From the NCBI RefSeq assembly GCF_002309535.1, contig NZ_CP023275.1:2418001-2482000 (forward strand): a stretch of 64,000 nt of DNA. The letters run 5' to 3'. A model generated the notes under the pieces. The model was not told where the DNA came from and ran no database searches. It was given only the letters and a program-made list of their open reading frames with translations. How positions within the stretch are numbered: position 1 is the stretch's first letter; the number at the start of each line of letters is the position of its first letter. The position numbers and the translations under genes were made by a program. Shown here piece by piece: positions 18,361 through 26,622 of this stretch. The stretch is from Sulfurospirillum diekertiae (GTDB lineage Bacteria > Campylobacterota > Campylobacteria > Campylobacterales > Sulfurospirillaceae).

Positions 18361-19191
18361 ATGATGCAGACTCAAAAAGCCATCTTGGTTAAAACCAAGC
18401 GGAAGATTTTCGCACTCCACACAGGCAATCACCCCTCCATCTTTGAATCACGGGGGATTGATTTTAGAGAGATCAAAGAGTATACCTTTGGCGATGAAAT
18501 ACGCAAAATCAACTGGAAAGTGACCGCACGCGAGCAAAGTCCTTATGTCAACCGCTTCAATGAAGAGCGCGCTTTAAATGTATTGGTCGTTTTTTTAGTG
18601 AGCGGAAGCATCTACTTTGGAACGCAAAAGCTCAAACAAGAGAGTATGGCAGAAGTGCTATCCGCCCTCTGCTTTGCTACGCTCAATCAAGGCGATTACT
18701 TAAGTACGCTCTTTTTTAGTGATAAAGAGGAGTTTTTTCATGCCCCCACGAAACAAACGGGTGCATTGGAGCGTTTGGTGGATGCGGCACTCACGCTCAA
18801 TCCACTCTCCAAAACCGTGGACTACACAGCGCTTAATCATTACATCATGAACCGCATCAAACGCAAATCGCTCATGTTTGTCATTGGTGATTTTTACGGC
18901 GATGTGGATTTGAGCGCGTTGACAGCCCGCAATGAAGTTTATGCCATTATGGTGCGCGACCATTTTGAAGAGCTTCCCAAATTGCAGGGTGAGCACACGC
19001 TCATCGACCCCAATACGATGCGCCAGAGCTCTTTTTCGCTGAGTGGTTCACAGCTCAAGGCTTACGCCAAAAAGATGGAAGAGCAAGACGCTCGAACCAT
19101 CGCGCATTTTAAAAAACATAAAATCAAACACACCAAACTCTATACGGATGAAGAGCCGTATGAGAAGTTGTTTGAACTTTTTAGGGGTTAA
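18361..19191 (+). CDS. DUF58 domain protein
   Basis: 276 residues. The signature DUF58 region is RGIDFREIKEYTFGDEIRKINWKVTAREQSPYVNRFNEERAL (about residues 35-75). The C-terminal half resembles a degenerate vWA fold (LMFVIGDFYGD). It starts 7 nt after moxR, with two adjacent ATGs. DUF58 proteins regularly accompany MoxR ATPases; their biochemical role is unsettled. Confidence 0.92.
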   Translation: MMQTQKAILVKTKRKIFALHTGNHPSIFESRGIDFREIKEYTFGDEIRKINWKVTAREQSPYVNRFNEERALNVLVVFLVSGSIYFGTQKLKQESMAEVLSALCFATLNQGDYLSTLFFSDKEEFFHAPTKQTGALERLVDAALTLNPLSKTVDYTALNHYIMNRIKRKSLMFVIGDFYGDVDLSALTARNEVYAIMVRDHFEELPKLQGEHTLIDPNTMRQSSFSLSGSQLKAYAKKMEEQDARTIAHFKKHKIKHTKLYTDEEPYEKLFELFRG

Positions 19192-19192
19192 G

Positions 19193-19579
19193 ATGGAGCA
19201 ATTACGTGATATTAAAGGCTTGGTTGAAATTCCTTTTCCCACGCTTTGGCTCATCATCGCCGCTCTTACCTTGGTGTGCCTTCTAGCTCTTGGAGCATCT
19301 CTTTGGTACCGTTCCCATCAGCGCAAAAAAGCGCACAGTGTGAGAGCAAAAGCACTGATCGCTTTAAAACAGATGGACTTTAGCGATGCTAAAGCAGCAG
19401 CATACTGTTTTACCCACAATGGATACCTAGTGCTTGGTGAAAACACTTTACATGTAAAGAATTTTGAGGCGATTATTCAAGATTTGGAAGCATATAAATT
19501 TAAAAAAGAAGTCCCTTCGTTGGATGAAGCAATGATTAAGCGTATGCAAGCGTTTATAAGTGAGGTTTCTCATGTTTAG
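19193..19579 (+). CDS. Small membrane-anchored protein of the Bat operon (DUF4381-like)
   Basis: 128 residues from the ATG at 19193, which overlaps the upstream stop; the longer frame from 19043 lies inside the DUF58 gene and is rejected. One membrane segment (about 18-40, LWLIIAALTLVCLLALGASLWY) is followed by a basic stretch and a small cytoplasmic helical domain. Size, topology and position match DUF4381-type proteins between DUF58 and the first vWA gene in such operons, but sequence recognition is weak. A full TTTACATGTAAA lies at 19447-19458 (reading LHVKNF). Confidence 0.8.
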   Translation: MEQLRDIKGLVEIPFPTLWLIIAALTLVCLLALGASLWYRSHQRKKAHSVRAKALIALKQMDFSDAKAAAYCFTHNGYLVLGENTLHVKNFEAIIQDLEAYKFKKEVPSLDEAMIKRMQAFISEVSHV

Positions 19580-20453
19580 TTTTGAATACCCTTACGCATT
19601 TGCGCTTTTACTCCTCTTTTTCGCTGGTTTCAAGTGGTTTAAGATGCGAAGCTCCATTTTGATTTTCCCCAATCTACCGCTGCTCCAACAAATTGAGCAC
19701 AAAGGTGGTTATGCAAGGCTTATCAGCAAATACCTAGCTATTTTTGCACTCATTACCGCCCTTGCTTCGCCTGTTATTAAAGATGAAACCATCCTTCAGC
19801 ACGGCAAAGGGTATGAGCTCTCTTTGATTTTAGATGTGAGCGGTTCGATGCACGAGAGCAATAAAATGGGCATTGTCAAATCCATCGTTCAAGAGTTCAT
19901 CGAAGCACGCAAAGACGATAAACTAGCCCTCAGTGTCTTTGGCGATTTTGCCTACGTGGCGGTACCATTGACCTTTGATAAACACAGTTTGCTTGACCTG
20001 CTCAGTCGCCTTGATGCAGGTGTTGCGGGGGTGCATCAAACCGCACTGTACGAAGCGCTTTATCTCAGCAGTAACATCTTTAAAACCTCGACCTCTAAAA
20101 ATAAAATTGCGATTTTACTCACTGACGGTATGGACAATGCTGACACAATTCCCATTGATGTAGCGATTCACACGGCGCAAAAATACCACATCAAAGTCTA
20201 CACCATAGGCGTTGGAGGCTCAGGTGATTACAATCCAACGGTCTTGCAAACCATCGCCAAAGAGACGGGCGGCATCTTTTTTGAAGCCAATTCCAAACAA
20301 CGCTTGGAGGAGATTTACCATCAAATTGACAGCTTAGAAAAAAGTGAAATTACCGCCGACAAGTACGTCAAAAAAGAGTACTTTTTTCAGTATTTTCTCA
20401 TAGGAGCCCTTGTGTTTATGGGACTTTATATGATACTTTCCAACAAGGAGTAA
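19572..20453 (+). CDS. vWA-domain membrane protein, BatA-like
   Basis: 293 residues from the ATG at 19572 with GAGGT upstream. Membrane segments are near 8-25 and 50-70, and there is one at the C-terminus (about 268-286). The vWA domain (about 85-255) has the MIDAS motif DVSGSMHES and LTDGMDNAD. BatA/BatB pairs in the inner membrane are linked to envelope stress and aerotolerance in Bacteroides and spirochaetes; that function has not been shown here. It overlaps the preceding gene by 8 nt. Confidence 0.93.
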   Translation: MFSFEYPYAFALLLLFFAGFKWFKMRSSILIFPNLPLLQQIEHKGGYARLISKYLAIFALITALASPVIKDETILQHGKGYELSLILDVSGSMHESNKMGIVKSIVQEFIEARKDDKLALSVFGDFAYVAVPLTFDKHSLLDLLSRLDAGVAGVHQTALYEALYLSSNIFKTSTSKNKIAILLTDGMDNADTIPIDVAIHTAQKYHIKVYTIGVGGSGDYNPTVLQTIAKETGGIFFEANSKQRLEEIYHQIDSLEKSEITADKYVKKEYFFQYFLIGALVFMGLYMILSNKE

Positions 20454-20456
20454 GGT

Positions 20457-21425
20457 GTGGAATTTTTAAATCCAGAAGCTTTTTGGGCACTCTTAGCACT
20501 GCTACCCTTCAGTTATTTTCTCACCCGACGTAGCAGCAGCCTAGAGTCACTCTTTGCCCCTGAAATCTTTGCCAAAATTAGCTTTTCACGCCAAAGTATT
20601 TCGAGGCGTTCGCGCAATGTGCTGATGCTTTTGGCGATGAGTTTTGTCATTATCGCTCTTGCTCGCCCCGTCCTCAAGGAAGGCGAAATCACCGTCGATA
20701 CCACGTCAATAGATGTCGTTGTGGGCTTTGACCTCTCCGCCTCCATGTTCAGCGATGATGTTTACCCCAGCCGCTTTGCGCTCGCTCAGCAAAAATTTGA
20801 TGATCTTTTAAATGTCTTTCCTGAAGCCAATGTCGCGGTGATCGGTTTTAGTTCACAAGGCTTTTTGGTCGCTCCACTCAGCAGGGACTTTCACACTTTG
20901 CGCTTTTTGGTCGAACACATGAATGCCCGCTCGGTATCGCAAAAAGGAACCAACATCCTCTCAGCCCTTCAAAGTGCGGAAAACTTGATGAAAGAGAGCA
21001 CACACAAAGCGTTGATTTTACTCACTGATGGTGGCGATACAGAGACATTTGACAAAGAGATCGCCTATGCAAAAACGCACGGCATTAAAGTCTATGTGTA
21101 CGCCATCGGTACGGAAAAAGGCGGCGCGATTAAGGGTGAGAATGGAATGCTCACCGATTCCAAAGGCAATGTTGTCATCACGCACCTCAACGAGTCGATC
21201 AAACAGTTAGCACTTCAAAGCGATGGAGCCTACTTGCGCTACTCGTTGCGCCATGATGACATCAAAGCGATGGTGGAGGATATTCGCTCTAAATTTAAAA
21301 GCCATACCCGTAAAAGCGACACGATTCATGCCTATCAAGAGCTTTTTTATTACCCCTTAATGCTCGGTATTTTGCTTCTTTTACTGAGCCTGATTTCCTT
21401 GCCACAAAGGAGAGTTCATGGTTAA
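20457..21425 (+). CDS. vWA-domain membrane protein, BatB-like
   Basis: 322 residues from a GTG with AAGGAG at good spacing, 3 nt after the batA-like stop. The topology is membrane-vWA-membrane: segments near 10-25 and 58-76, and a last one near 298-315. The MIDAS motif is FDLSASMFSDD, with LTDGGDTE downstream. It is a probable hetero-partner of the preceding vWA protein. Confidence 0.93.
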   Translation: MEFLNPEAFWALLALLPFSYFLTRRSSSLESLFAPEIFAKISFSRQSISRRSRNVLMLLAMSFVIIALARPVLKEGEITVDTTSIDVVVGFDLSASMFSDDVYPSRFALAQQKFDDLLNVFPEANVAVIGFSSQGFLVAPLSRDFHTLRFLVEHMNARSVSQKGTNILSALQSAENLMKESTHKALILLTDGGDTETFDKEIAYAKTHGIKVYVYAIGTEKGGAIKGENGMLTDSKGNVVITHLNESIKQLALQSDGAYLRYSLRHDDIKAMVEDIRSKFKSHTRKSDTIHAYQELFYYPLMLGILLLLLSLISLPQRRVHG

Positions 21426-22266
21426 ATCACTCTTGTTACTTGTCTGCTTGATGGGCATTACGCAAGCAGGGTTACTGGATTTTTGGAATGCAAGTAAAGC
21501 CAAAGAAGCTTATACCAAAGGCGATTATCCAAAGGCGACATCTCTTTACCAAAGTCTAGATCAAACCAACGATAATGCCGCCTACAATTTAGGCAATGCC
21601 TATTACAAAGAAAAAGCCTACGACAAAGCTTTAGAGGCGTATCAGCATGTTAAAGATCCAAAACTTTTGCCTCAAACCTTACATAACATGGGCAATAGCT
21701 ACGCACAATTACACCAAAATGATCAAGCCATCAAAGCGTACGAATCAGCGCTCAAGCTCAAAGAGGATAAAGACACACGGTTCAATTTGGAGCTCTTAAA
21801 AAAAGAGCAACAAAAACAAGACCAAAAACAGAATAATTCATCTGAAAACAATCAGAAAAAAGACAACCAACAAAAATCCTCGTCCAAAGAACAACCAAAA
21901 GACAGCAATACCTCTCAAAATTCAAGCAATTCTGAACCGCAACAAAGCGACAAACCTTCTCAAAATGAGCCAAAGAATGCTCAAGATGCCAACGCGTCGG
22001 CGCAACAGCAACAGAGCACACCTTCCAAACCTGAAGAGAAGCCTTCGTCTGACACACACGATGCACAAAAGCACGATGTGCCAAAAGAAGACGACACGAA
22101 GGGTGAACAACAGGCGCAAGCGGCTCAAACAGATGATGCTCATGCACCTATTAGCAACCATGAAGAACACCAATGGGACAAAATACTCAATCAAAGAGGG
22201 GTCAATACGTTGATGTTGCCGCTAAGCAACAAAGGAGAAAAAGATGATACTTCAAAACCTTGGTAA
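21418..22266 (+). CDS. TPR lipoprotein-like/periplasmic protein, BatC-like
   Basis: 282 residues, start overlapping the previous stop, with AAAGGAG upstream. A signal sequence (about 1-17) is followed by two or three TPR units (about 25-115: AYNLGNAYYKEKAYDKALEAYQ, LHNMGNSYAQLHQNDQAIKAYESAL). A long low-complexity tail rich in Q, N, S, K and D (about 125-245) and a short ordered end follow. The TPRs probably assemble the Bat proteins, and the tail looks intrinsically disordered. Confidence 0.9.
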   Translation: MVKSLLLLVCLMGITQAGLLDFWNASKAKEAYTKGDYPKATSLYQSLDQTNDNAAYNLGNAYYKEKAYDKALEAYQHVKDPKLLPQTLHNMGNSYAQLHQNDQAIKAYESALKLKEDKDTRFNLELLKKEQQKQDQKQNNSSENNQKKDNQQKSSSKEQPKDSNTSQNSSNSEPQQSDKPSQNEPKNAQDANASAQQQQSTPSKPEEKPSSDTHDAQKHDVPKEDDTKGEQQAQAAQTDDAHAPISNHEEHQWDKILNQRGVNTLMLPLSNKGEKDDTSKPW

Positions 22267-23773
22267 GATGGCGCTTCTTTGCGTCTGCTTCGGTGCTTCA
22301 CTTTTCGCAGACGCTTCCATTCGCGTCGATAAAATGGCATTGTATCCAGGCGATACCGTGACCTTTACCCTGAATGCAGAAGGAAGTGATGTCACCTTCC
22401 CTAGCATCAGTTCGGTTGATGAGTTTCCCATTTTGGGCACATCCAGTGCCAACAGCATTCAGATGATCAATGGAAACACAACTCGAAATATTTCACGCAG
22501 TTACACCTTTTCGCCAACGCACGATGTGACCATTCCTGCCTTTTCCGTTACCATAGCAGGCAAAGCGTACACCACAGAGCCTCAAAAAATCACCGTTTTA
22601 ACCCCCAAAGCCAGCAAGTCGGGTGAGCCTTTTGTGCTAGAGCTCAAAGCCAATAAAAAGAGTGCATATGTCGGTGAGCCGATTAAGCTTAGCATGGTTT
22701 TCAAACAACAAGTGGGTGCTAAAGCCGATAAAGTCGAAGTGAGCGAGCTTTCACTCAAAGATTTTTGGGTTAAAAAAGAAGAGACATTGCATCAAAATGT
22801 CGAAGGCGAGTATGTCACCAAACAGTATGATTACGTGCTGTTTCCTAAAAAAGCAGGCGACATTGAGATTCCTGCCATCTTCTCGCGTGTCGGTACGGCT
22901 GTCAAATCAGACATGGGAGGTGGTGGACTGGATAGCTTTTTCAATGATTCACTGTTCGCCCCCATGCAAATCAAATGGAAACAGGTTTTCTCCAACGCGT
23001 TACATGTAAATGTAAAACCCTTGCCTGCCAACATCTATCTTTATGGTGACTTTTCCATCGAAGCGAGTGTGGATAAAACGTCCATCGAGCCCAATAAACC
23101 CATCAGCCTGATTCTTCACATTAAGGGCAAAGGAAACATCGACGACATCGCCCAGTTCAATCCTTCTATCAACGATGTCGCCATTTATGCCGATGCACCC
23201 AAAGTAGATGCTTCTTTAAACAAAGAGGATTATGAAGGCGAATTTAGCGAGCATATTGCCTTGGTGTCCGATAAAGATTTCACGATTCCCTCGTTTGAAC
23301 TCTCTTACTTTGATGCCAAAACGCATACCGTAGTCACCCAAAAAACCAAAGAAATCCCCATTCACATCATCGGTGCAGTGATAAAAAGTGCGCCTACGTT
23401 AGAGAAAAACAAAAGCAGCGAACCAATGGCGGAACACACAACGTCTGATGAGCCGAAAAAACCCTTTTCTATTAAACCGTACATGAATGCTATTTATGGC
23501 ATATTGGGCATTCTTTTCATTCTAGCCTTTGGCATATGGTTCGCTCAAACCAAAAAAGCGCACCCAATTTCACAAACACATGCTTTAGCATCCGCGATTG
23601 ATAAAGCCAAAAGTGATAAAGCCTTGTTCGATCTCTTGCTTCCTTATGCTAAAAAAGATGCGTTGATTGCGGAGATTTTAGCTAAACTCGAAGCCAATCT
23701 TTACGGTGGCGCACAGAACATTATCGACAAAAAAGAGCTCAAACGGTTAGTGGAAGAAAGAGCGATTGGGTAA
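22244..23773 (+). CDS. batD: BatD-family protein
   Basis: 509 residues with a signal peptide (about 1-25, ending SLFA), starting inside the 3' end of the TPR gene behind AAAGGAG. The N-terminal beta-rich domains show the BatD pattern IRVDKMALYPGDTVTFTLNAEG and a second domain VGEPIKLSMVFKQQ. One membrane helix near 413-432 leads to a small cytoplasmic helical tail. It completes the operon moxR-DUF58-small-batA-batB-TPR-batD. Confidence 0.9.
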   Translation: MILQNLGKMALLCVCFGASLFADASIRVDKMALYPGDTVTFTLNAEGSDVTFPSISSVDEFPILGTSSANSIQMINGNTTRNISRSYTFSPTHDVTIPAFSVTIAGKAYTTEPQKITVLTPKASKSGEPFVLELKANKKSAYVGEPIKLSMVFKQQVGAKADKVEVSELSLKDFWVKKEETLHQNVEGEYVTKQYDYVLFPKKAGDIEIPAIFSRVGTAVKSDMGGGGLDSFFNDSLFAPMQIKWKQVFSNALHVNVKPLPANIYLYGDFSIEASVDKTSIEPNKPISLILHIKGKGNIDDIAQFNPSINDVAIYADAPKVDASLNKEDYEGEFSEHIALVSDKDFTIPSFELSYFDAKTHTVVTQKTKEIPIHIIGAVIKSAPTLEKNKSSEPMAEHTTSDEPKKPFSIKPYMNAIYGILGILFILAFGIWFAQTKKAHPISQTHALASAIDKAKSDKALFDLLLPYAKKDALIAEILAKLEANLYGGAQNIIDKKELKRLVEERAIG

Positions 23774-23796
23774 AATTTTGAAGTTAAAATCGTTGC

Positions 23797-23822
23797 AAAT
23801 ATCTTTACATGTAAAGATATTT
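23797..23822. repeat. 26-nt perfect palindrome built on TTTACATGTAAA
   Basis: A perfect inverted repeat without a loop, centred between 23809 and 23810, extends the 12-nt palindrome (23804-23815) by seven bases on each side. It lies between batD and the TSUP gene. T-rich sequence follows on the plus strand, so it could act as a weak terminator, or as the longest member of the dispersed palindrome family. Confidence 0.85.
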
Positions 23823-23844
23823 TGAGTGGCTTGGTAAATTTTTG

Positions 23845-23850
23845 TATAAT
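23845..23850 (+). promoter_or_regulatory. -10 box TATAAT (extended TTTGTATAAT) for the TSUP gene
   Basis: The hexamer sits 31 nt before the TTG start of the permease gene, with AAGGAG at 23863-23868 in between. The transcript leader would be only about 20 nt. Confidence 0.55.
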
Positions 23851-23875
23851 TTTTTAATGATCAAGGAGCTACACA

Positions 23876-24589
23876 TTGATAAATGACTTTATTTTGGGGT
23901 TGATCACTTTTCTCACATCCGTCCTTACGGGTGCGGTAGGAATGGGTGGTGGATTATTATTGATCGCTATTCTTCCATCCTTTTTACCACTCAACGCGCT
24001 TATCCCCGTTCATGGACTAACGCAAATATCGAGCAATGTATCACGAGCTTATTTTGGGCATAAAGATATTCAGTACAGTGTTGTCCCAAAATTCTTGATT
24101 GGTTCACTTATTGGTGTTGGCATCTTTGCTTTTTTACTCAATCTTATTACGATCAACTATATCCCATTATTCATTGGAACGTATATCTTGTTATCTTTAT
24201 GGTCGCAAACCTTTAATGAGAAAATAAAAAAATATGAAAGCTACTACGTCATTGGATTTTTTCAATCAGGACTTTCTGTTGTTGTCGGCACAACGGGTCC
24301 ACTTGCCATAACAAAACTCCTAAAAGAGTTTGAAGATAATGATAAAGTCGTTGCAACCTCCGCGGTACTTATGAGCATTACGCATATTTTAAAAGCACTT
24401 GTCTATCTCAATTTTGGATTTATCTTTGCTGACTATCTTGGGATGATTTTCTTTATGATTACCTGCTCTATTTTAGGCTCATACGTAGGTACAAAATTGA
24501 GGAATAAGATCGATGGTAAAAAATTATTCTTTGCATTGAGAATAGTGCTCTCTATTATGGCTCTCAAATCAGTCCTATCAATTTTTTAA
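23876..24589 (+). CDS. TSUP-family (TauE/SafE) membrane permease
   Basis: 237 residues from a TTG start, chosen because AAGGAG lies 7 nt upstream. About eight membrane segments are visible. The N-terminal motif FLTSVLTGAVGMGGGLLLIAILPSFLPL matches the first TSUP repeat. The second repeat has QSGLSVVVGTTGPLAI. TSUP proteins export or import sulfite, sulfonates or related anions; the substrate here is unknown. It is a single-gene unit. Confidence 0.9.
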   Translation: MINDFILGLITFLTSVLTGAVGMGGGLLLIAILPSFLPLNALIPVHGLTQISSNVSRAYFGHKDIQYSVVPKFLIGSLIGVGIFAFLLNLITINYIPLFIGTYILLSLWSQTFNEKIKKYESYYVIGFFQSGLSVVVGTTGPLAITKLLKEFEDNDKVVATSAVLMSITHILKALVYLNFGFIFADYLGMIFFMITCSILGSYVGTKLRNKIDGKKLFFALRIVLSIMALKSVLSIF

Positions 24590-24664
24590 TAAAGTTTTGC
24601 AAAGCTCTTCTTATTGCAAAGCCTACGCTATGCTGCTGTGGCGCTCAATCTAGCCTCTTTTGAG

Positions 24665-24704
24665 GCAAAAAGGCTTCTTATAAAACGGTAAGAAGCCTTT
24701 TTGC
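24665..24704 (+). terminator. Rho-independent terminator after the TSUP gene
   Basis: A perfect 16-bp stem (24665-24680 with 24689-24704) has an 8-nt loop and T-runs at the 3' arm (AAGCCTTTTT). The A-run on the 5' arm means it could also work from the minus strand. Confidence 0.85.
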
Positions 24705-24864
24705 ATGTTAATCTCTTATCTTTAAAAAAGCTGAAAGAGCGTAGCCTTTCACTACACTATACATCAATATTTCTTGTTTAGAATCTTTAAATTTTTGATT
24801 TTAGTATGCAGAAAATTAGGAGTTGAGGAAAGGGGGTATTTACCCATTTTGATCTGTTTTGAAA

Positions 24865-24878
24865 CTTTACATGTAAAG
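24865..24878. repeat. TTTACATGTAAA palindrome copy (14-nt perfect)
   Basis: CTTTACATGTAAAG in the gap before the amino-acid binding protein gene; a member of the dispersed family. Confidence 0.9.
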
Positions 24879-24955
24879 AAAGTTAAAAGTCTACCCCTAA
24901 CCGATACCTAAGAAAATTCTTAATACAATAGAGAAATTTCTTAAAAGGAAAGACG

Positions 24956-25741
24956 ATGTTTAAACACCTTATTAACGTTCTCATTGGACTCAGTCTTTTT
25001 ACAACCCTTGTAAATTCAGCGGAAAGACCACTCATCGTTGGCATGGAGTTGCAGTACCCTCCTTTTGAGATGAGTGATAAAGATGGAACGCCTAGTGGCG
25101 TAAGTGTCGATTTGGCAAAGGCTCTGGGAAAATACCTCGGACGCGAAGTCACAATCGAAAATATCGCGTGGGATGGGTTGATTCCTTCGTTGAAAACTGG
25201 GAAAATTGACCTTATCATCTCTTCAATGACGATCACGGATGAGCGCCAAAAGACGATCGATTTTTCGATTCCTTACGCGCAATCCAACTTGGCGATTTTA
25301 ACCAACAAAACAAGCGGTGTGAAGAGTATAGAAGACCTAAACCAAAAGGGTAAAAAGATTGCTGTGAAAAAAGGTACAACGGGGCATCTTTATGCAAACC
25401 AATACCTCAAAAATGCCGAACTTTTAGTCTTTGACAAAGAAAATGCCGCAGTTTTAGAAGTGATCCAAGGCAAAGCGGATGGTTTTTTGTATGACCAGCT
25501 AACGATCTATAAAAACTGGGCTAATCATAAAGAGACAACCGTTGCACTGTTAAAACCGTTTCAAGAAAAGCCTGAGTATTGGGGTGTCGCCATCAAAAAA
25601 GGGAATGATGCACTCAAAGAGCAAGTCAATGCGTTTATCAAGCAAGCCAAAAATGACGGCACGTTTGATGCGCTATCGAAAAAGTATCTCACAGAGGCTA
25701 GAGCGACGTTCGATGCGCTTGGGATTCCATTTTTCTTTTAA
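24956..25741 (+). CDS. Amino-acid ABC transporter substrate-binding protein (SBP family 3)
   Basis: 261 residues with a signal peptide (about 1-21, ending VNSA). The SBP_bac_3 pattern is clear: GMELQYPPFEMSDKDGTPSGVSVDLAKALGKYLGRE, then IDLIISSMTITDERQKTIDFSIPY. It delivers a polar amino acid to the membrane permease encoded next. The ribosome site is AAAGGAA. The stop TAA is directly in frame with the permease coding region, with no frame break between them. Confidence 0.93.
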   Translation: MFKHLINVLIGLSLFTTLVNSAERPLIVGMELQYPPFEMSDKDGTPSGVSVDLAKALGKYLGREVTIENIAWDGLIPSLKTGKIDLIISSMTITDERQKTIDFSIPYAQSNLAILTNKTSGVKSIEDLNQKGKKIAVKKGTTGHLYANQYLKNAELLVFDKENAAVLEVIQGKADGFLYDQLTIYKNWANHKETTVALLKPFQEKPEYWGVAIKKGNDALKEQVNAFIKQAKNDGTFDALSKKYLTEARATFDALGIPFFF

Positions 25742-25752
25742 GGCAAAACCAT

Positions 25753-25764
25753 TTTACATGTAAA
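25753..25764. repeat. TTTACATGTAAA palindrome copy at the binding protein/permease junction
   Basis: It starts 12 nt after the binding protein stop, exactly where a start codon for the permease would be expected. A member of the dispersed palindrome family. Confidence 0.9.
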
Positions 25765-25837
25765 CGATTTTTTCATCCAAGAGATTGACCAAAAAGAGAA
25801 TGTAAAAAAAAATAAGAGCGTTTATGCCTTTAACTTT

Positions 25838-26545
25838 TTGGTTCTTTCTTGCATCATCATCGCTGTCTGTTATGGTATGTTTAGCTCGGTCTCCTATGAG
25901 TTTCATTGGGAAAGCGTCTACGCGTACAAACAAAAGTTTATTGATGGCTTTTTCATGACGATCGTTATCTCCTTTTTTGCCTTGATTTTAAGTCTTTTCA
26001 TTGGAGTTTTTTTTGCGTATGGACAAAATTCTAAAGTGATTCTTTTGCGGTTTTTTTCGCGGTTTTATATCGAGCTTATCAGAGGAACACCACTTTTGGT
26101 GCAAATTTTGATCTTTTTCTATGTCTTTGCCAACAATCTTGGCTTTAACAATCGCTATATCGTTGGAACGGTGATTCTCGCAATGTTTTCAGGTGCTTAT
26201 GTGAGTGAGATTATACGAGCAGGCATCCAAAGTATTCACAAAAGTCAGTACGAATCGGCTCAATCCCTTGGCTTTACCCCGTTTCAAACCTACCGTTATA
26301 TCATTTTTCCCCAAGCGTACAAACGCATCATCCCTCCGCTTACGGGGCAATTCGCCTCCATCATCAAAGACTCATCCTTGCTTTCGATCATCTCGATCAG
26401 TGAGTTTACTATGAATGCCCAAGAGGTCAACGCTTATACTTTTTCAACCTTAGAGAGTTACATACCCCTAGCCATTGGGTATTTGATGCTCACCTACCCT
26501 ATCTCATTTTGGGCAAAAAAGCTTGAAGAGCGGATGAAAGACTAA
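25838..26545 (+). CDS. Amino-acid ABC transporter permease (HisM/GlnP type), start uncertain
   Basis: 235 residues from the first usual start, a TTG without a ribosome site that lies inside the first membrane helix. The frame is open back to the upstream TAA and looks coding (IQEIDQKENVKKNKSVYAFNF), but contains no ATG, GTG or earlier TTG. An ATT at 25751 has AAGG seven bases before it. The permease motif EIIRAGIQSIHKSQYESAQSLGF (EAA loop) and DSSLLSIISISEFT are intact. No ATPase gene adjoins, so the importer must borrow one. It could be a split fusion protein. Confidence 0.85.
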   Translation: MVLSCIIIAVCYGMFSSVSYEFHWESVYAYKQKFIDGFFMTIVISFFALILSLFIGVFFAYGQNSKVILLRFFSRFYIELIRGTPLLVQILIFFYVFANNLGFNNRYIVGTVILAMFSGAYVSEIIRAGIQSIHKSQYESAQSLGFTPFQTYRYIIFPQAYKRIIPPLTGQFASIIKDSSLLSIISISEFTMNAQEVNAYTFSTLESYIPLAIGYLMLTYPISFWAKKLEERMKD

Positions 26546-26558
26546 TCGGTTTTAAATC

Positions 26559-26570
26559 TTTACATGTAAC
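26559..26570. repeat. TTACATGTAA core copy (11 of 12)
   Basis: TTTACATGTAAC, 14 nt after the permease stop; a member of the dispersed family. Confidence 0.85.
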
Positions 26571-26622
26571 GTGAAAGCGAGTAAGAAAAGTAGCCTTGCG
26601 CCACTTTTCTTGCTTTACTTTT

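Larger units (their letters stand above)
24590..24955. other. Intergenic region of 366 nt
   Basis: It holds a strong hairpin terminator (24665-24704), an isolated TTTACATGTAAA (24866-24877) and, near the downstream gene, a possible -10 box TACAAT (24924-24929) and an AAAGGAA ribosome site. No ORF or RNA gene was recognised in it. Confidence 0.6.

Noticed and set aside
21782-22213. Alternative ORFs in other frames over the TPR gene tail
   Set aside because: They arise from the repetitive Q/N/S/K codons of the real gene; they have no start signals or families.
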